DNA of 60,000 nucleotides, taken from NCBI GenBank assembly GCA_905221605.1, contig CAJNDS010000593.1:1-60000 (forward strand). Direction: 5' to 3'. Positions 1 through 10,799 of the stretch are shown here, one piece after another. The first letter of the stretch is position 1. Each line of letters begins with the position of its first letter. Position numbers and translations under genes: made by a program. A model generated the notes under the pieces. That model saw only the letters and a list, made by a program, of their open reading frames with translations. It ran no database searches and was not told the DNA's origin. Source of the stretch: Symbiodinium natans (lineage: Eukaryota; Sar; Dinophyceae; Suessiales; Symbiodiniaceae).

Positions 1-170
1 GTTTAGGGTTTTGGGTTTGGTTTAGGGTTTAGGGTTTAGGGTTTAGGGGTTTAGGGGTTTAGGGGTTTAGGGGTTTAGGGGTTTAGGGGTTTAGGGGTTT
101 AGGGGTTTAGGGGTTTAGGGGTTAGGGTTTATAGGGTTTATAGGGTTTATAGGGTTTATAGGGTTTAGTG
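1..170 (+). repeat. Telomere-like array, mixed unit lengths
   Basis: Begins with TTTAGGG, then about 11 units of 8-bp TTTAGGGG (45-121), then four units of 9-bp GGGTTTATA (125-163). The block-wise change of unit length differs from a simple decayed telomere. Confidence 0.9.
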
Positions 171-1085
171 ACCAGGCCGTTTAGGGTTTAACTGTTCATC
201 ACCGTTTGCTGAGAACCTGTTCTTGCAGCTCTTACGACGGTGCCTTTTGTCCTATTTGGGGCTGCGGGGCCTTTCGGCGACATTTTTGGTAGCTTTTGGG
301 GCCTGGCGGCCTCATCTTTCAGTTGCTTTTTGGCATTTTGGGTAACTTTTGACCTTTTCTGGCTTTCTGCTTCTCATTTATCTTTTTCAGAATCATGAGT
401 CCTTATTGACGTGATTTGGGAACCTTCGACTTGTTTGGAAGCTTCCAAGTTCTGCTTCGGGATCTCTGGTTGTGCCTTCTTGTGGCCTTGTTGGCACCTT
501 TTTGGGGGGTGTTTTGGTGAATTTAGGTCTTTGGAGTTTTGGGTTTAGGGCTAGTGCCATGGCCTTTCCAAGCCTTTTTGAGCTTTTGGGTGGCGTTGGT
601 TGCTTTTGATTTGTTGGCGCTGTTACGGTTACCTCTTGTTCGCTGTGCTGGCACAGGGGAATGTGAGGGTTTAGGGTTTGGGGTTTGGGGTTTGGACTAC
701 GTCTTGAAGTGCCTCACCGTCACACGCTCCAAGACTTGCTCTGACCTCTCAACTGCTAGGGCTTGCGCATTGCTTTCGCTTCCTCTGCAGTCGGCAAGTT
801 CGTCGCCCCTGCCGTTGGCTCCGCCTGCACAGCATGCTGTTCCAAGCTCCGGAAATCTGAGCCATCAGTGCCAGCAATGACGTCTACCAAGGAAGCCGAG
901 ATGCTGTTACTTAGGCGCGTGCCTCACGCCAGTCCTCTTCACCACGCGCACACACACACACACAGCGACTGGGAGTCCCAAAGGGCCTGAAAGTCTAAAC
1001 CCTAAAGTGTCTTGACCTGAAGGCCCACGCACACTCACCCTCAAGCGGCGCCCGCCTTTCCTCTCAGGACTGCGGAGCTAAAAGG

Positions 1086-1217
1086 GTAGGGTTTAGGGTT
1101 TAGGATTTAGGGTTTATAGGGTTTATAGGGTTTATAGGGATTATAGGGTTTATAGGGTTTATAGGGTTTATAGGGTTTATAGGGTTTATAGGGTTTATAG
1201 GGTTTATAGGGTTTAGG
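1086..1217 (+). repeat. GGGTTTATA array
   Basis: A few TTTAGGG units lead into about eleven 9-bp units GGGTTTATA. This is the second block in the window with this exact variant, 0.9 kb from the first. Confidence 0.9.
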
Positions 1218-1300
1218 GCTCAAACAGGTACGGGGGGTCCTGGGTGGAGATGCCTGCTTCGGGTTTGGATTTGGGAGGCGTTGAAAGAGGGGGGGCCCAC

Positions 1301-2165
1301 CTCAGCAGCCGCTTCCACGACCTCCTCAGCCTCCTGGACCTCCTCCTGGCTTTCGGGGTAAGGTTTAGGGTTTAGGGTTTAGGGTTTAGGGTTTAGGGTT
1401 TAGGGTTTAGGGTTTAGGGTTTAGGGTTTAGGGTTTAGGGTTTAGGGTTTAGGGTTTAGGGTTTAGGGTTTAGGGTTTAGGGATTCGGGTTTAAATTTTA
1501 GGGTTTCGGGTTTGGGGTTTAGGGTTTCGGGCCTTACAGGGCATGGAGGCTCAGAAGGGCTGAGGTCAGGGCTTGGAGGCATAGTCATCAGGTTTCGGAG
1601 GCGTGGGGCTCCGACGGCAACATGCAATATCATGTCATGCGACTGCTGCCTCCTCGTCCTCGTAGTCTTCTTCGTCTTCCTCCTCCTCTTCTTCCTTGGG
1701 CTCACGTGTTTCAACCCTAAACCCTAAACCCTAAACCCTAAACCCTAAACCCTAAACCCTAAACCCTAAACCCTAAACCCTAAACCCTAAACCCTAAACC
1801 CTAAACCCTAAACCCTAAACCCTAAACCCTCTCACGTGTTTCAGGCTACGGCTTCGCCTCTGCTTCTTTGGTACATGCGCAAGCACATCACCAGCTGCGA
1901 CTGTGTGCCTTCCTAATTGCTTTAGATGGGGGGTTTCAGACTTGGGGCATAAAAGGTGGCTACCCCGGAGTTGCCCCCACCCCCCCCTTCCAAACCCCAG
2001 ACTAGACCCTAAACCCTAAACCCTAAACCCTAAACCCTAAACCCTAAACCCTAAACCCTAAACCCTAAACCCTAAACCCTAAACCCTCGGCCCTAGGCAG
2101 TCCCCTCTCAGAAAAAGAGAACAGCCCGCCTCGATGGTCTCGCCTCGCTCTAGCCTCTCCTGCTC
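1301..2165 (-). CDS. Three acidic exons
   Basis: Exon 2165-2130 encodes EQERLERGETIE. Exon 1694-1650 encodes EEEEEEDEEDYEDEE. Exon 1345-1301 encodes EEVQEAEEVVEAAAE. All three are phase 0 at both ends (36, 45 and 45 nt), with AG|G acceptors and GC, GC and GT donors. Symmetric exons of this kind can be gained or lost without frame change. They look like parts of a long acidic, partly coiled-coil protein. Because acidic runs also arise from low-complexity DNA, confidence is moderate. Confidence 0.4.
1362..1540 (+). repeat. TTTAGGG array
   Basis: About 17 perfect 7-bp units, then degenerate GTTTCGGG/GTTTGGGG units. Confidence 0.95.
1714..2090 (-). repeat. Two CCCTAAA arrays
   Basis: Arrays at 1714-1829 and 2006-2089 separated by about 175 bp of unique sequence; the second is followed by the exon at 2130-2165. 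Confidence 0.95.
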
Positions 2166-2224
2166 CTGCGCGGGGGCATCCCTCAGCCCTCTCCACCCCC
2201 GCAAGTACCCGAAGCCGTATACGT

Positions 2225-2370
2225 AAATATTTCAATATGAATATAAATACAAATAGAATTGAAAAAACTAAATACAAATATCAATATAAAAATCAACTTA
2301 AATCTCATTAGAAATACAAGTACAAATACAAATAAATATAAACATAAATATAAATATAAATATAAATGGG
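2225..2370. other. AT-rich TAAATA-like stretch
   Basis: Irregular AAATACAAATA and ATAAATATAA units, probably decayed microsatellite. No coding evidence. Confidence 0.7.
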
Positions 2371-2897
2371 CGTCCGCCTATTGCGGTTCCCCATTTTTTA
2401 TCGGTTTACATAAATGTATACAATTCAAACCCTAAACTACAGTTATAACCACAGCAACAAGTCGATGATGATGTAGGCACCCCAACCCTATAGGGTTAAG
2501 GTTGACAGGTTTAGGTTTAAGATTGAGGCATTTAAACGTAAGCCCGCAATGAAACCTAAACCCTAACCTTGAAGCCTTAAAGAGTTAAGGATTTAAGGGG
2601 TTAGGGTTTAAAATTTAGGCATTGTAAGTTTTAAACCTAAACCCGTAGAGTTTTAACCTTAAAGGTTGAAGGTTCGGGCATTAAAACCTTAACCTTGAAC
2701 CGTTTAGGGTCAGAACCCTAAAAGCCGATAGGGCTCTGAAAGGTTCAAAGGTTTTAACCCTAAATGGCGCTGAAGGTATACATGGCCAGACCTTAAGGCC
2801 TGAGGCTTACATCCTTTAAACCTTAATCCCCGCAGGGTTATGCCGATGTTTGTAGGGCTTGCGTCCCGGGGACGCGAGAATACTGTGAGCGAATGTC

Positions 2898-3325
2898 CTT
2901 TCACTGCTTCCTGGGATTCAAAAATAAACAAGCTATGTCGCGATATGATAAAATTCAGGTTTTGCTTATCGGGGGATGGTTGCTTGAGATATCTTAGCTA
3001 AGGTAAAGTCTTTAGGATAGCTGTTTTGGTTTGCTTATTGGGGCGGCTCCCCACATTTATAGGTTTACATAAGTGTGTATAAATCAACAAGTCATACCCT
3101 TGTCATATAAACATATCCGCAGAGCTCGCCACTTTCACTACTTCCTGGGAGTCAAAATATAAACAAACTATATCGTTGAATGATGGAATTCAGGTTTTGC
3201 TTATCGGGGGATGGTTGCATGAGATATCTTAGCTAAGGTAGAGTCTTTAGGATAGATGCATTGCTTTGCTTATTGGGGCGTGATGGGGTTCCCCTGATTT
3301 TTACAGGTTTACATAAGTGTCTGAA
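2898..3325. repeat. Tandem duplication, 234-bp offset
   Basis: 2898-3090 and 3132-3325 share CAGGTTTTGCTTATCGGGGG, GATATCTTAGCTAAGGTA and GGTTTACATAAGTGT. A third partial copy with GGTTTACATAAATGTATA is at about 2365-2420. Confidence 0.85.
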
Positions 3326-3424
3326 CAAAAAACCCTAAACCCTAAAAACCCCTAAGCTACAAAAACCCCCCAAAAGCCCTGCAAAAACCCTAAACCCTAA
3401 ACTCTCGCTCGAGCACAAGTGGTA

Positions 3425-3720
3425 CATGTGTTACCATAGGGGTCTATGGGTTTGTGGGTAGGGTCTATCCGGAGGGGGGGTAGGGGCCTATGGAAAAGGG
3501 ATAGGGGTCTATGCCGCATCGGGGGGTGGTATAAGTAGGGATAGGGTCTATGCATAGGGGTCTATGGCAAAAGGAAGGGGGCCTATGCATAGGGGTCTAA
3601 TGCCGAAACGGGTAGGGCCTATGTATAGGGTTCCACCACGGACGGATAAGGCTCAGGGAATAGGACCCTATCCCAAAACCACAGGGGTCTCTATAGGGGT
3701 CTATCGACGCCTATCATAGG
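3425..3720. repeat. Cluster of AGGGGTCTATG motifs
   Basis: More than ten (A)GGGG(T/C)CTATG motifs irregularly spaced, some inverted. No reading frame or exon. Confidence 0.75.
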
Positions 3721-4020
3721 GGGCTACTTTATGGACCTATCTTCAAATTTTTCGAACCCTACAAAACCATTGAAGCCGCAGTCCTCGAGCATCCGCTGGC
3801 GCCGGGACTTTCGGTTAGCCTTGGTGGTTTCGAGGGCTCAGTGTTTCGGGTTTTTGAGGTTCAAGGGGCCCCCGAGTTTAGGTGTTTCAATGGGGCTTAG
3901 AATGGCTCAAGGGTCTACATGGGTTGAGGATCGCCTTGGGCTGCGCACCAACCTGAAAACCCCAAAACCCAAAACCCAAAACCCTAAACCCTAAACCCTA
4001 AACCCAACAACTTTAGCATC

Positions 4021-4071
4021 CTTGGGCACCCCTGCTCGCTCCACCTCGATCTTCTGGCGCACGGGTGGCAC
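4021..4071 (-). CDS. Exon, unrecognised
   Basis: Seventeen codons, phase 0, GGAG|G acceptor and GA donor, encoding VPPVRQKIEVERAGVPK. It lies between a CCCTAAA array on one side and a poly-G/TTTAGGG block on the other. Family unknown. Confidence 0.45.
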
Positions 4072-4080
4072 CTCCCCAGT

Positions 4081-4638
4081 CCAACAGCCCGCTTGAAAGA
4101 TTCCTTCTTCTTGTGTGTGGGGGGGGGGGGGGGGGGGGGGGGGGGGAGGGGTAGGTTTTAGGGTTTAGGGTTTAGGGTTTAGGGTTTTGGTTTAGGGTTT
4201 AGGTGTTTAGGTTTAGGTTTGGGTTTAGGTTTCGTTTAGGTTTTAGGGTTTAGGGTTTAGGGTTTAGGGTTTAGGGGTTTTAGGTTTAGGGTTTAGGGTT
4301 TAGGGTTAGGGTTTAGGTTTAGGGTTTAGGGTTTAGAGGTTTAGGGTTTAGGGTTTAGGGTTTACGGGTTTCGGTTTAGGGTTTAGGGTGGGTTCCCCAC
4401 AGCCCGCTTGAAAGATTCCTTCTTGTTGGGGTGGGGGGGGGGGGGGGGGGGGGTGAGGGGGTGGGGGCATTTTTTTAGGGTTTTAGTTTAGGGTTTAGGT
4501 TTCGGGTTTAGGTTTAAGGGTTTAGGGTTTCGGTTTAGGTTTTAGGGTTAGGGTTTAGAGGGTTTAGGTTTTGGGTTTAGGGTTTAGGGTTTAGGGTTCA
4601 GTCCACAGCCCGCTTGAAAGATTCCTTGTTCTTGTTGT

Positions 4639-4672
<34 letters not shown>

Positions 4673-4700
4673 GGGGGGTGTTTAGGGTTTAGGGTTTAGG
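4081..4700 (+). repeat. Triplicated unit with poly-G and telomere-like tail
   Basis: Three copies (starting at about 4084, 4399, 4606) of CAGCCCGCTTGAAAGATTCC followed by a T/G stretch, a poly-G run of about 20-33 nt and a TTTAGGG-like tract. The telomere-like tracts differ in length and in point variants (TTTCGGG, TTTTAGGG, TTTAGAGG). Confidence 0.85.
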
Positions 4701-5864
4701 GCAGGAGGATTCGGGTATAGGTCTTTCTTTTAAGGGCGGGGGGCGGCAGTGTTTGAAGCGATTGACACCAAACCCTCTCAGCTTAGGGTTTCATGATTTT
4801 AGGAGGTCTTCGGGACGAAAACCACATCCGACCCACCTCGCGACTCACTAGGTCACCCCTTTCAGGGTTTAGGGTTGTTTCGGCACTTCTTAGTCTGAGA
4901 AGCGAGCAGCGTGGACTGACCCATGCAGCTACAAGATGCTACAATGTTACAACCACCTTGCATTCCTCCCAACCTTCTTTAAACATCCCAAACCCCTGAG
5001 CAACCCAACCCTGAAACCCTTAGAGTAGTTTCGTGGTCCCTTATGCGTCCCGAGCCCCTTATACACCCCTTATATACCCCATACAACCCAAAGGGCCATG
5101 CATCTGAACCCTTAAAGAGGCTTAGGGACCTAAAAACCCTGAGCGCCCTCAACCTCTGACCGACACTGGGCGGTGGGCCGTATCCGCGGGCAGCGAGCCA
5201 GGCTCAGGCCATTGCTTGGGCCTTTGGTGGAAGGGCTTAGGGGTTCAGGGTTTGGGATTTAGGGTTTAGGGACTAGGGGGACACTGCCCCCTTAGAACTA
5301 AGAGAAATGATACATAGACTTGTCGTTGTGAAGGGCCTCTGGTTTCTGTTTGGGACGAGGAGCTGTTGTGGCCACTAAACCCTAAATCCTATAAACCCTA
5401 AACCCTAAACCCCAAGCCCTAAACCCCAAACCCTAAACCATAAGCCAAACCAATAGCATGGAACCACTGCCTCTGCCCCGACTTGCCAACACGCCGAGCG
5501 CAGGCAGAGCGCATGTCTCCATGCCAAAGGGAAATTAGGGTTTAGGGTTTAGGGTTTAAGGCTAGGGCTTAGGGCTGAAGGTTTAGGGCTTAGGGTTATT
5601 AGGGTCTCTCAAACCCCCATTAACTCCTTGTGCCTAGCCCCGGCGACCCCCTTTTTGCCATCGACGAATCGTGAAGATGTGGGGGCCCAATGCACGACGG
5701 CCATGTTTTGGTTACCAACACAGAAGGTTCCGTGCTCTACTAGGATCACCAAAAAGGGACCAAAACTTGAAGAACCTCCCACGTAGAAACCCGAAGTAAA
5801 CCCTAAACCCTAAACCTTAACCCTTAAGCCCTAAACCCTTAAGCCCTAAATCCTAAACCCTAGC

Positions 5865-5936
5865 CTGGGCCCTTTCTCGGCTCTCCGGCGGCGGCCCTCC
5901 TGGGCGAGCCGGCGCGTACTGCGGCGTCTCCCACGC
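5865..5936 (-). CDS. Pro/Arg-rich exon next to the TTTTGGGG block
   Basis: Twenty-four codons encode AWETPQYAPARPGGPPPESR then ERAQ; acceptor GATGAG|G, donor GC. The frame stays open upstream through LNADE and the TTTTGGGG block, which would read as a Lys/Pro/Asn repeat, but that extension is more likely intron. Confidence 0.45.
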
Positions 5937-5963
5937 CTCATCGGCGTTCAGTTTCGTCGCGTC

Positions 5964-6068
5964 GGTTTGGGTTTTTGGGGTTTTGGGGTTTTGGGGTTTT
6001 GGGGTTTTGGGGTTTTGGGGTTTTGGGGTTTTGGGGTTTTGGGGTTTTGGGGTTTTGGGGTTTTCGGG
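5964..6068 (+). repeat. TTTTGGGG array
   Basis: About twelve perfect 8-bp TTTTGGGG units, the hypotrich-ciliate telomere unit, ending in TTTTCGGG variants. It is the only long tract of this unit in the window. Confidence 0.92.
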
Positions 6069-6225
6069 TTTTCGGGTTTTGCGGTTTCGGGGGTTCATTC
6101 GGGCTTGGGGTTTAAGGTTGTCGGGTCTCTCCCACTGAAGTGTGGAGTAGTAGGGTATTTATGTCAAGGCCCTCTGCCTCCCTCAAGCAGTGACACTCTT
6201 AGCCCACCACAAGCGCCCCCCCTTA

Positions 6226-6327
6226 CTTACTTCTCCAACAACAAGGAATAAAAAAGGTTAAACTTTATTAATTCCTACTAAATAAGGAAACCCAAAAAGT
6301 TTAAAGTTCAGCTATTGGCTAAGTAAG
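6226..6327. mobile_element. MITE family B copy
   Basis: Same element as the 46.6-kb copy: CTTACTTCTCCAACA at one end and GCTATTGGCTAAGTAAG at the other, with a perfect CTTA target-site duplication at 6222-6225 and 6328-6331. Too short to encode a transposase. Confidence 0.9.
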
Positions 6328-7081
6328 CTTAAAAACGTCCTGACTTCCACAGAGGAAACGACACAAATCAGCGAAAACGGCCAACGCCCCGGTCGAGTGC
6401 CCGGCCGCCCGCGGGTTCCCGCGCTGGTGCCGGGGCGGTGGGGCCGGGCCGGTGGGCGAAACCTTCTCTTGAGGGGTGGTAGGGATGTAGGGTTGAGGGG
6501 TTGGGGGTTGACGGAGTTACTTGGGGTTCAGGGTGTTTTCTTTTACTATGGTGTGTTCATCATCTTGCTGCTCTCGCTTTCATGATCTTACAGCTCTTGC
6601 TGTTTTAACCAAATCCCCCGAATTTTCGCCCCGGATGCCCCAAAAACAGTGCGGTCGTCCACAGGTCTGAACTCCCAAGCGCGCTTGCTGCCTTCCCATT
6701 GCACCCCCCAACATAAAGGAGCAGAGCTGAAGTTACAGAGTTCTTAAGGGAGGGGGAGTACAAGGGGGTATGTAACCCAAGGTTCCCTGATACTCCCCAC
6801 TACTCCCTAAGGCTCCCTAAGCTTCCGTAGGTGCCTATAAACCCTAAACCCTAAACTCTAAAACCTAAACCCTAAACTCTAAACCCCTTAACACCGAAGA
6901 AACAAGCAACCCCAAAAAAACCGAAAGCTCGAAAGCCGATATGAAACCCAAAGCTTTTGAAACCGCCCCGGGCTTCCCACATACGTGGCCGGCGCTTTAT
7001 ACTTTCTCGCCTCAATGTCCTTGCAAGGCTGGGGGATAGACCCTAAACACTGAAACTACAAACCCGAAATGAGCTTGGGGA

Positions 7082-7368
7082 GAAAGAAACCCTAAACCCA
7101 AAACCCTAAACCCAAAACCCTAAACCCAAAACCCAAAACCCAAAACCCTAAACCCTAAACCCCTAAGGGTTTGTGGAGATGTTGAGCTGTAGGTCCGGTC
7201 AGCTGAGCCGAAGAGTTTACTGTACTTGGGCTCTGAGCTTTGAGGGGGCCAGGGCTCTGTCCCTAAACCCTAAACCCTAAACCCTAAACCCTAAACCCTA
7301 AACCCTAAACCCTAAACCCTAAACCCTAAACCCTAAACCCTAAACCCTAAACCCTAAACCCTAAACCC
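7082..7368 (-). repeat. CCCTAAA arrays
   Basis: 7082-7163 alternates CCCTAAA and CCCAAAA; 7261-7368 is about 15 perfect units. Confidence 0.95.
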
Positions 7369-7947
7369 TGCTGTTAAGGCTTGTTTGCGCAGCGGGTCGA
7401 GGTCCCATCTTTCAATGTGGTGGTCAGCTCTCTAGCTGAGGGTCTACCAGGCGCAAGGCATGGCATCAAGGCATGGCAGTGGAACACTTTAGGGTTTAGG
7501 GTTTCGCCACAGGGTTTAGGGTTTAGGGTTTACCTCCACATGTGCCGAACTTGAAAATTATGAATTTCCTATCCCGGCGACACAGCACCGCAGCAAATCA
7601 ACACACCAGTTTTCATCTCTTGCAGACCTTGAAAAGTTACAAAAGTACCAGTAGTGCAGAATCTTCTGAGGCTCTACGAGTCGGGAGAGAGATGGGATGC
7701 TCACTGCCGCGTGCCGTCCTTGAAACGTAGCGTTTTCTTGGAGGCTTCTGCACCCAAAACCCAGAGCCCTAGTCGTACATACATACATAAACCCCCTAAA
7801 CGCTGCATAGACCCTATAAAAAAACCTACATAATCCCCTCCCCCGAATATTAACAACCCCAATTTAACCATAACATAACCACAATGGGGGGGTATGTAAT
7901 ATTTGGGGAGTAGGGGAGGTTTACTATTAGGGGGAAGGGATTAAAGC

Positions 7948-8010
7948 TCTAAACCCTAAACCCTAAACCCTAAACCCTAAACCCTAAACCCTAAACCCTA
8001 AACCCTAAAA
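7948..8010 (-). repeat. CCCTAAA array at a possible splice donor
   Basis: Nine units ending directly at the 8012 exon border; on the coding strand the array starts GTTTTAGGG. Confidence 0.9.
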
Positions 8011-8011
8011 C

Positions 8012-8100
8012 GGTGGGGGTGCCTCCTCAGGCTTGTAGTGGCCCGACGTGTCGAACTCATCAGGGCTCGGTGGCTCCGTGGGCGACGGCTTCAGCACCAC
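8012..8100 (-). CDS. Pro-rich exon bordered by telomere-like arrays
   Basis: Encodes VVLKPSPTEPPSPDEFDTSG then HYKPEEAPP with CCAG|G acceptor. Two donors are possible: GC after KPEE, or GT at 8011-8010, which is the first base pair of a GTTTTAGGG-type telomere-like array. The second choice would make the array supply the 5' splice site. Probable disordered segment. Confidence 0.5.
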
Positions 8101-8450
8101 CTGGGGCCGAAGGGTTAGGGGTTGAGGGTTTAGGGTGTTTAGGGTTTAGGACTGAGGGTTTAGGGTCTAGGGATTTGGGGGTTCAGGGTTTAGGGACAGT
8201 AGTTGCCTGGGACTGTCTCACCTTGGCCAGGGGACTGACTCACCGTCATTCTACGGCACCATTCTAGGGTCAGGAGGTCGAGGGGTTTGGGGCTTGGATC
8301 TCGCACGGTAGTGTGTAGATATGGGATGTGAGCCTGTGTAGACACTGATTTTGAACATCAAAGCCTGCGCTTCAGAGAGTGGGTGTAGCTACAAGGAACC
8401 CCAAACCCTAAACCCTAAAACTCCAGGGAGGTCTCTGGTCTGGTGAAATC

Positions 8451-8742
8451 CTGCAACATCTGTGCCGTTGTCGACATGAATCCTTTTACTTGGGGTTCCT
8501 GGTTGGCGCATGGAGCCTTATCTAGCTGCAACCTAGAACTACCCATCCAAAACCGTTAGACCCTAATTCCCCCAAAACGCCCCAAACACACCCGAAACAA
8601 AAATAAAAGTCCTTTAAAACATAAACGCCCCAAACGACCTAAGCACCCTGAAAGCCCTCAACGGCCCTGAGCTGCGGGTATCCACTGGGAGCCCGGCATA
8701 TGGCGTGCCTTTGGGAGGCAGCGGACGCCCCTCCTTGGAGGC
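8451..8742 (-). CDS. Two small exons, unrecognised
   Basis: Exon 8742 to about 8685 encodes ASKEGRPLPPKGTPYAGLP. Exon 8498-8451 encodes EPQVKGFMSTTAQMLQ, 16 codons, phase 0, AG|G acceptor and GA donor. Both precede the 8.0-kb exon in transcription order and probably belong to the same gene. Confidence 0.4.
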
Positions 8743-9198
8743 CTGTCGCTTGCGTGTGGGCTGAGGGTTTACAGGTTCAGGGTTTCCAGGGTTTCCAGGG
8801 TTTAGGGCTTGCAGGTTCGGACTTTATGCGGTTTGCAGGTTGAGGGTGTACGGGTTGAACTCTGAACCCTAATCTTCTGGCCGCCGGCATTGGTGCCAGG
8901 ACCGCCAAACCCTAAAGGCCCACAAGCCAGCCTTAATAAAAGTACCCAAACACCCTAACGTTTACCCGAAAGCCCTAAATCCCAAGCGTTATTTATAGCT
9001 GCAAAGTGCAGCTTTATAAATAGGGCCCCTTGCTGCCCTAACTCTAATATGCTACTGCGACATGGGCATTTGCCTAAGGATTGGGGACCCCTTGACGTAC
9101 TCCAACATACTCTACTTGATCCTTCTTCTAGCCCGCAACGGAGGGGTCCCAAACTCTCGAGAACCCCCATTCTAGAAACGCAAGATTTCGAGCCCTGC

Positions 9199-9270
9199 CT
9201 TGATGCGCTCGTAGACTTCCCGCTGTCGCCGTCGGATCTCAATGACGCGGGCCTCTTCGTACATCCGAGC
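9199..9270 (-). CDS. Charged helical exon
   Basis: Twenty-four codons, phase 0, CCAG|G acceptor and GC donor. It encodes ARMYEEARVIEIRRRQREVY then ERIK, a typical long amphipathic helix. The plus-strand open frame across the same bases (142 codons) is an antisense shadow. Confidence 0.55.
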
Positions 9271-9639
9271 CTGGCAGGAATCTTCACCCCTGCACCCCGA
9301 AGCGTTTCTGCCGAAGAGTGTAAGAGCACAGGGGAGGGCCCTCTTGGTGCCCCAAAATGGGTATTGCCCTCAATAGAGGTAGCCTCTCCCAAGAGGGTGC
9401 CCCTGTTTTCGGAAACTCCCAGATCAGACAAAAAACCTGCAGGCCCTTTACACTCGAAACTCCAAAAGCCCTCTTAGCCCTGCAAACCCTACAAGCATAC
9501 ATACGCCTCCGGGCCCTACAAAAACCCTCAAAACCTTGCTACGCTCATAAAGCCTGTATATAAGCCTGCAATGCAAATCTTAAAAGCACACTCTACCATT
9601 CCCTCGGCACCCTGCAAGTAGCCTGTAAGCCCAAAACCC

Positions 9640-9726
9640 TAAACTGTAAACCCCTAACCCCTAACCCCTAACCCCTAAACCCTAAACCCTAAACCCTAAA
9701 CCCTAAACCCCTAACCCCAAAACCCC
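9640..9726 (-). repeat. CCCTAA / CCCTAAA mixed array
   Basis: Several CCCCTAA units followed by CCCTAAA and CCCCAAAA units. Confidence 0.9.
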
Positions 9727-9727
9727 A

Positions 9728-9800
9728 AAAGCCCGTAACAGTGCCAGCTGATGGCCTCATAGGCTTCCATGATCGGATCGCGCGGCCCGTAGAGAGAGGC
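9728..9800 (-). CDS. Exon, unrecognised
   Basis: With an AAAG|G acceptor the minus strand encodes ASLYGPRDPIMEAYEAISWH followed by CYGLL. The donor is either GC after MEAYE or the GT at the start of a telomere-like tract near 9727. The residue mix is protein-like and unlike the surrounding repeats. Family unknown. Confidence 0.45.
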
Positions 9801-10559
9801 CTTTGCTCGGGGCGCTGGCCCCCTTTTGACCCTTTCAAAACATTGCTGAACACGATCCTCTTAAAACACAAGGGAAAAGTGTGCATGTATATATATATAC
9901 AGATATAGTAGGAGATGTTGTGCTTGAGGCTTGCAGTTCGTTGGCATGCTTTGGAAACCACTTCCCGCCGAGATTTGACGAAAAGGTTCCGCTGCACTTT
10001 GCTAGGCACAAGGCATTTACATGCGCTTCTGTGATTTTGCGACGTCAGTTTGGTTAGCACATATATAAGAAGCCTGCAAATGAGGTGTTGGCATCTACAA
10101 GGAAAGGAAAAGAAACATCCTACATTGATCGTTTAGATCGCAATTTGTCTGCCATCCTTTGCTCGATAAACACAACAGCATCATTGACAACATGAAGCAA
10201 CACAGGATCGACCAAAAACTCGTGATATGCAGTGAAAGGGCATTGGGCCCGAGAGAAAAACTACTCCCAGCACCCCCGAGTTTTTTGCTTACAGGGATCT
10301 CAGTAGGCAGCAGGGAGCCCTAAGAAGCTACAGGGTCTTGGGCTCCCTAACTACCAGCTTCATCTCAAGCCAAAGACCAAATGCGCTTCGCCCTACAACA
10401 GCCGCCCCAGGCTTTCATACACCTTCGAACTTCCGGAACTTTGCGTTTTTTTCGTGTTACGGAAGTTTAGGGTACTAGGTTTTGGGTTTTAGTAGAGAGC
10501 AGCATCACTGATGCCTGGGTCCTTCGATGGACCCTGCACCCCCCGACCTCGAAACCTTC

Positions 10560-10685
10560 CCTCTCAAACCCCAAAACCCTGAAACCCCTGAAGCCCCTAA
10601 ACCCCCTAAACCCCCTAACCCCTAAACCCCTAAACCCCTAAGCCCCTAAACCCCTAAACTCCTGAACCCCTGAACCCCTGAACCT
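10560..10685 (-). repeat. Degenerate CCCCTAAA array
   Basis: Eight-bp CCCCTAAA, CCCCTGAA and CCCCTAAG variants in succession. Confidence 0.85.
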
Positions 10686-10697
10686 CCCCCAACCAAC

Positions 10698-10799
10698 TCT
10701 CCAGGGCTTTGAGCGCCGGGCGCGCTCCTGCTCCTTCTGCGACCAGGCTTGCCTCCTTTGCGCCGAGTACTTCTCCTCCAAGCGCCTCGTTTGGGGAGC
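10698..10799 (-). CDS. Charged coiled-coil-like exon; acceptor inside telomere array
   Basis: Thirty-four codons encode TRRLEEKYSAQRRQAWSQKE followed by QERARRSKPWR. The acceptor is TTTAG|G, formed by the last unit of a 237-bp telomere-like array on the coding strand. The donor is GT (AGA|GTTGG). The opposite strand also gives an open frame with four Cys, but composition, phase and agreement with neighbouring minus-strand exons favour this reading. No family is recognised. Confidence 0.5.

Noticed and set aside
1-180. True chromosome end
   Set aside because: Similar arrays occur throughout the window in both orientations, and the array here gives way to mixed variant units and non-repeat sequence, so it need not be terminal.
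7385-7470. tRNA-like sequence (complement contains CTCAGCTAGAGAGCTGACC)
   Set aside because: The D-arm resemblance does not extend to a pairing acceptor stem or a proper T-loop.
9049-9477. Plus-strand open frame of 142 codons
   Set aside because: It is antisense to a better supported minus-strand exon (ARMYEEARVIEIRRRQREVY).
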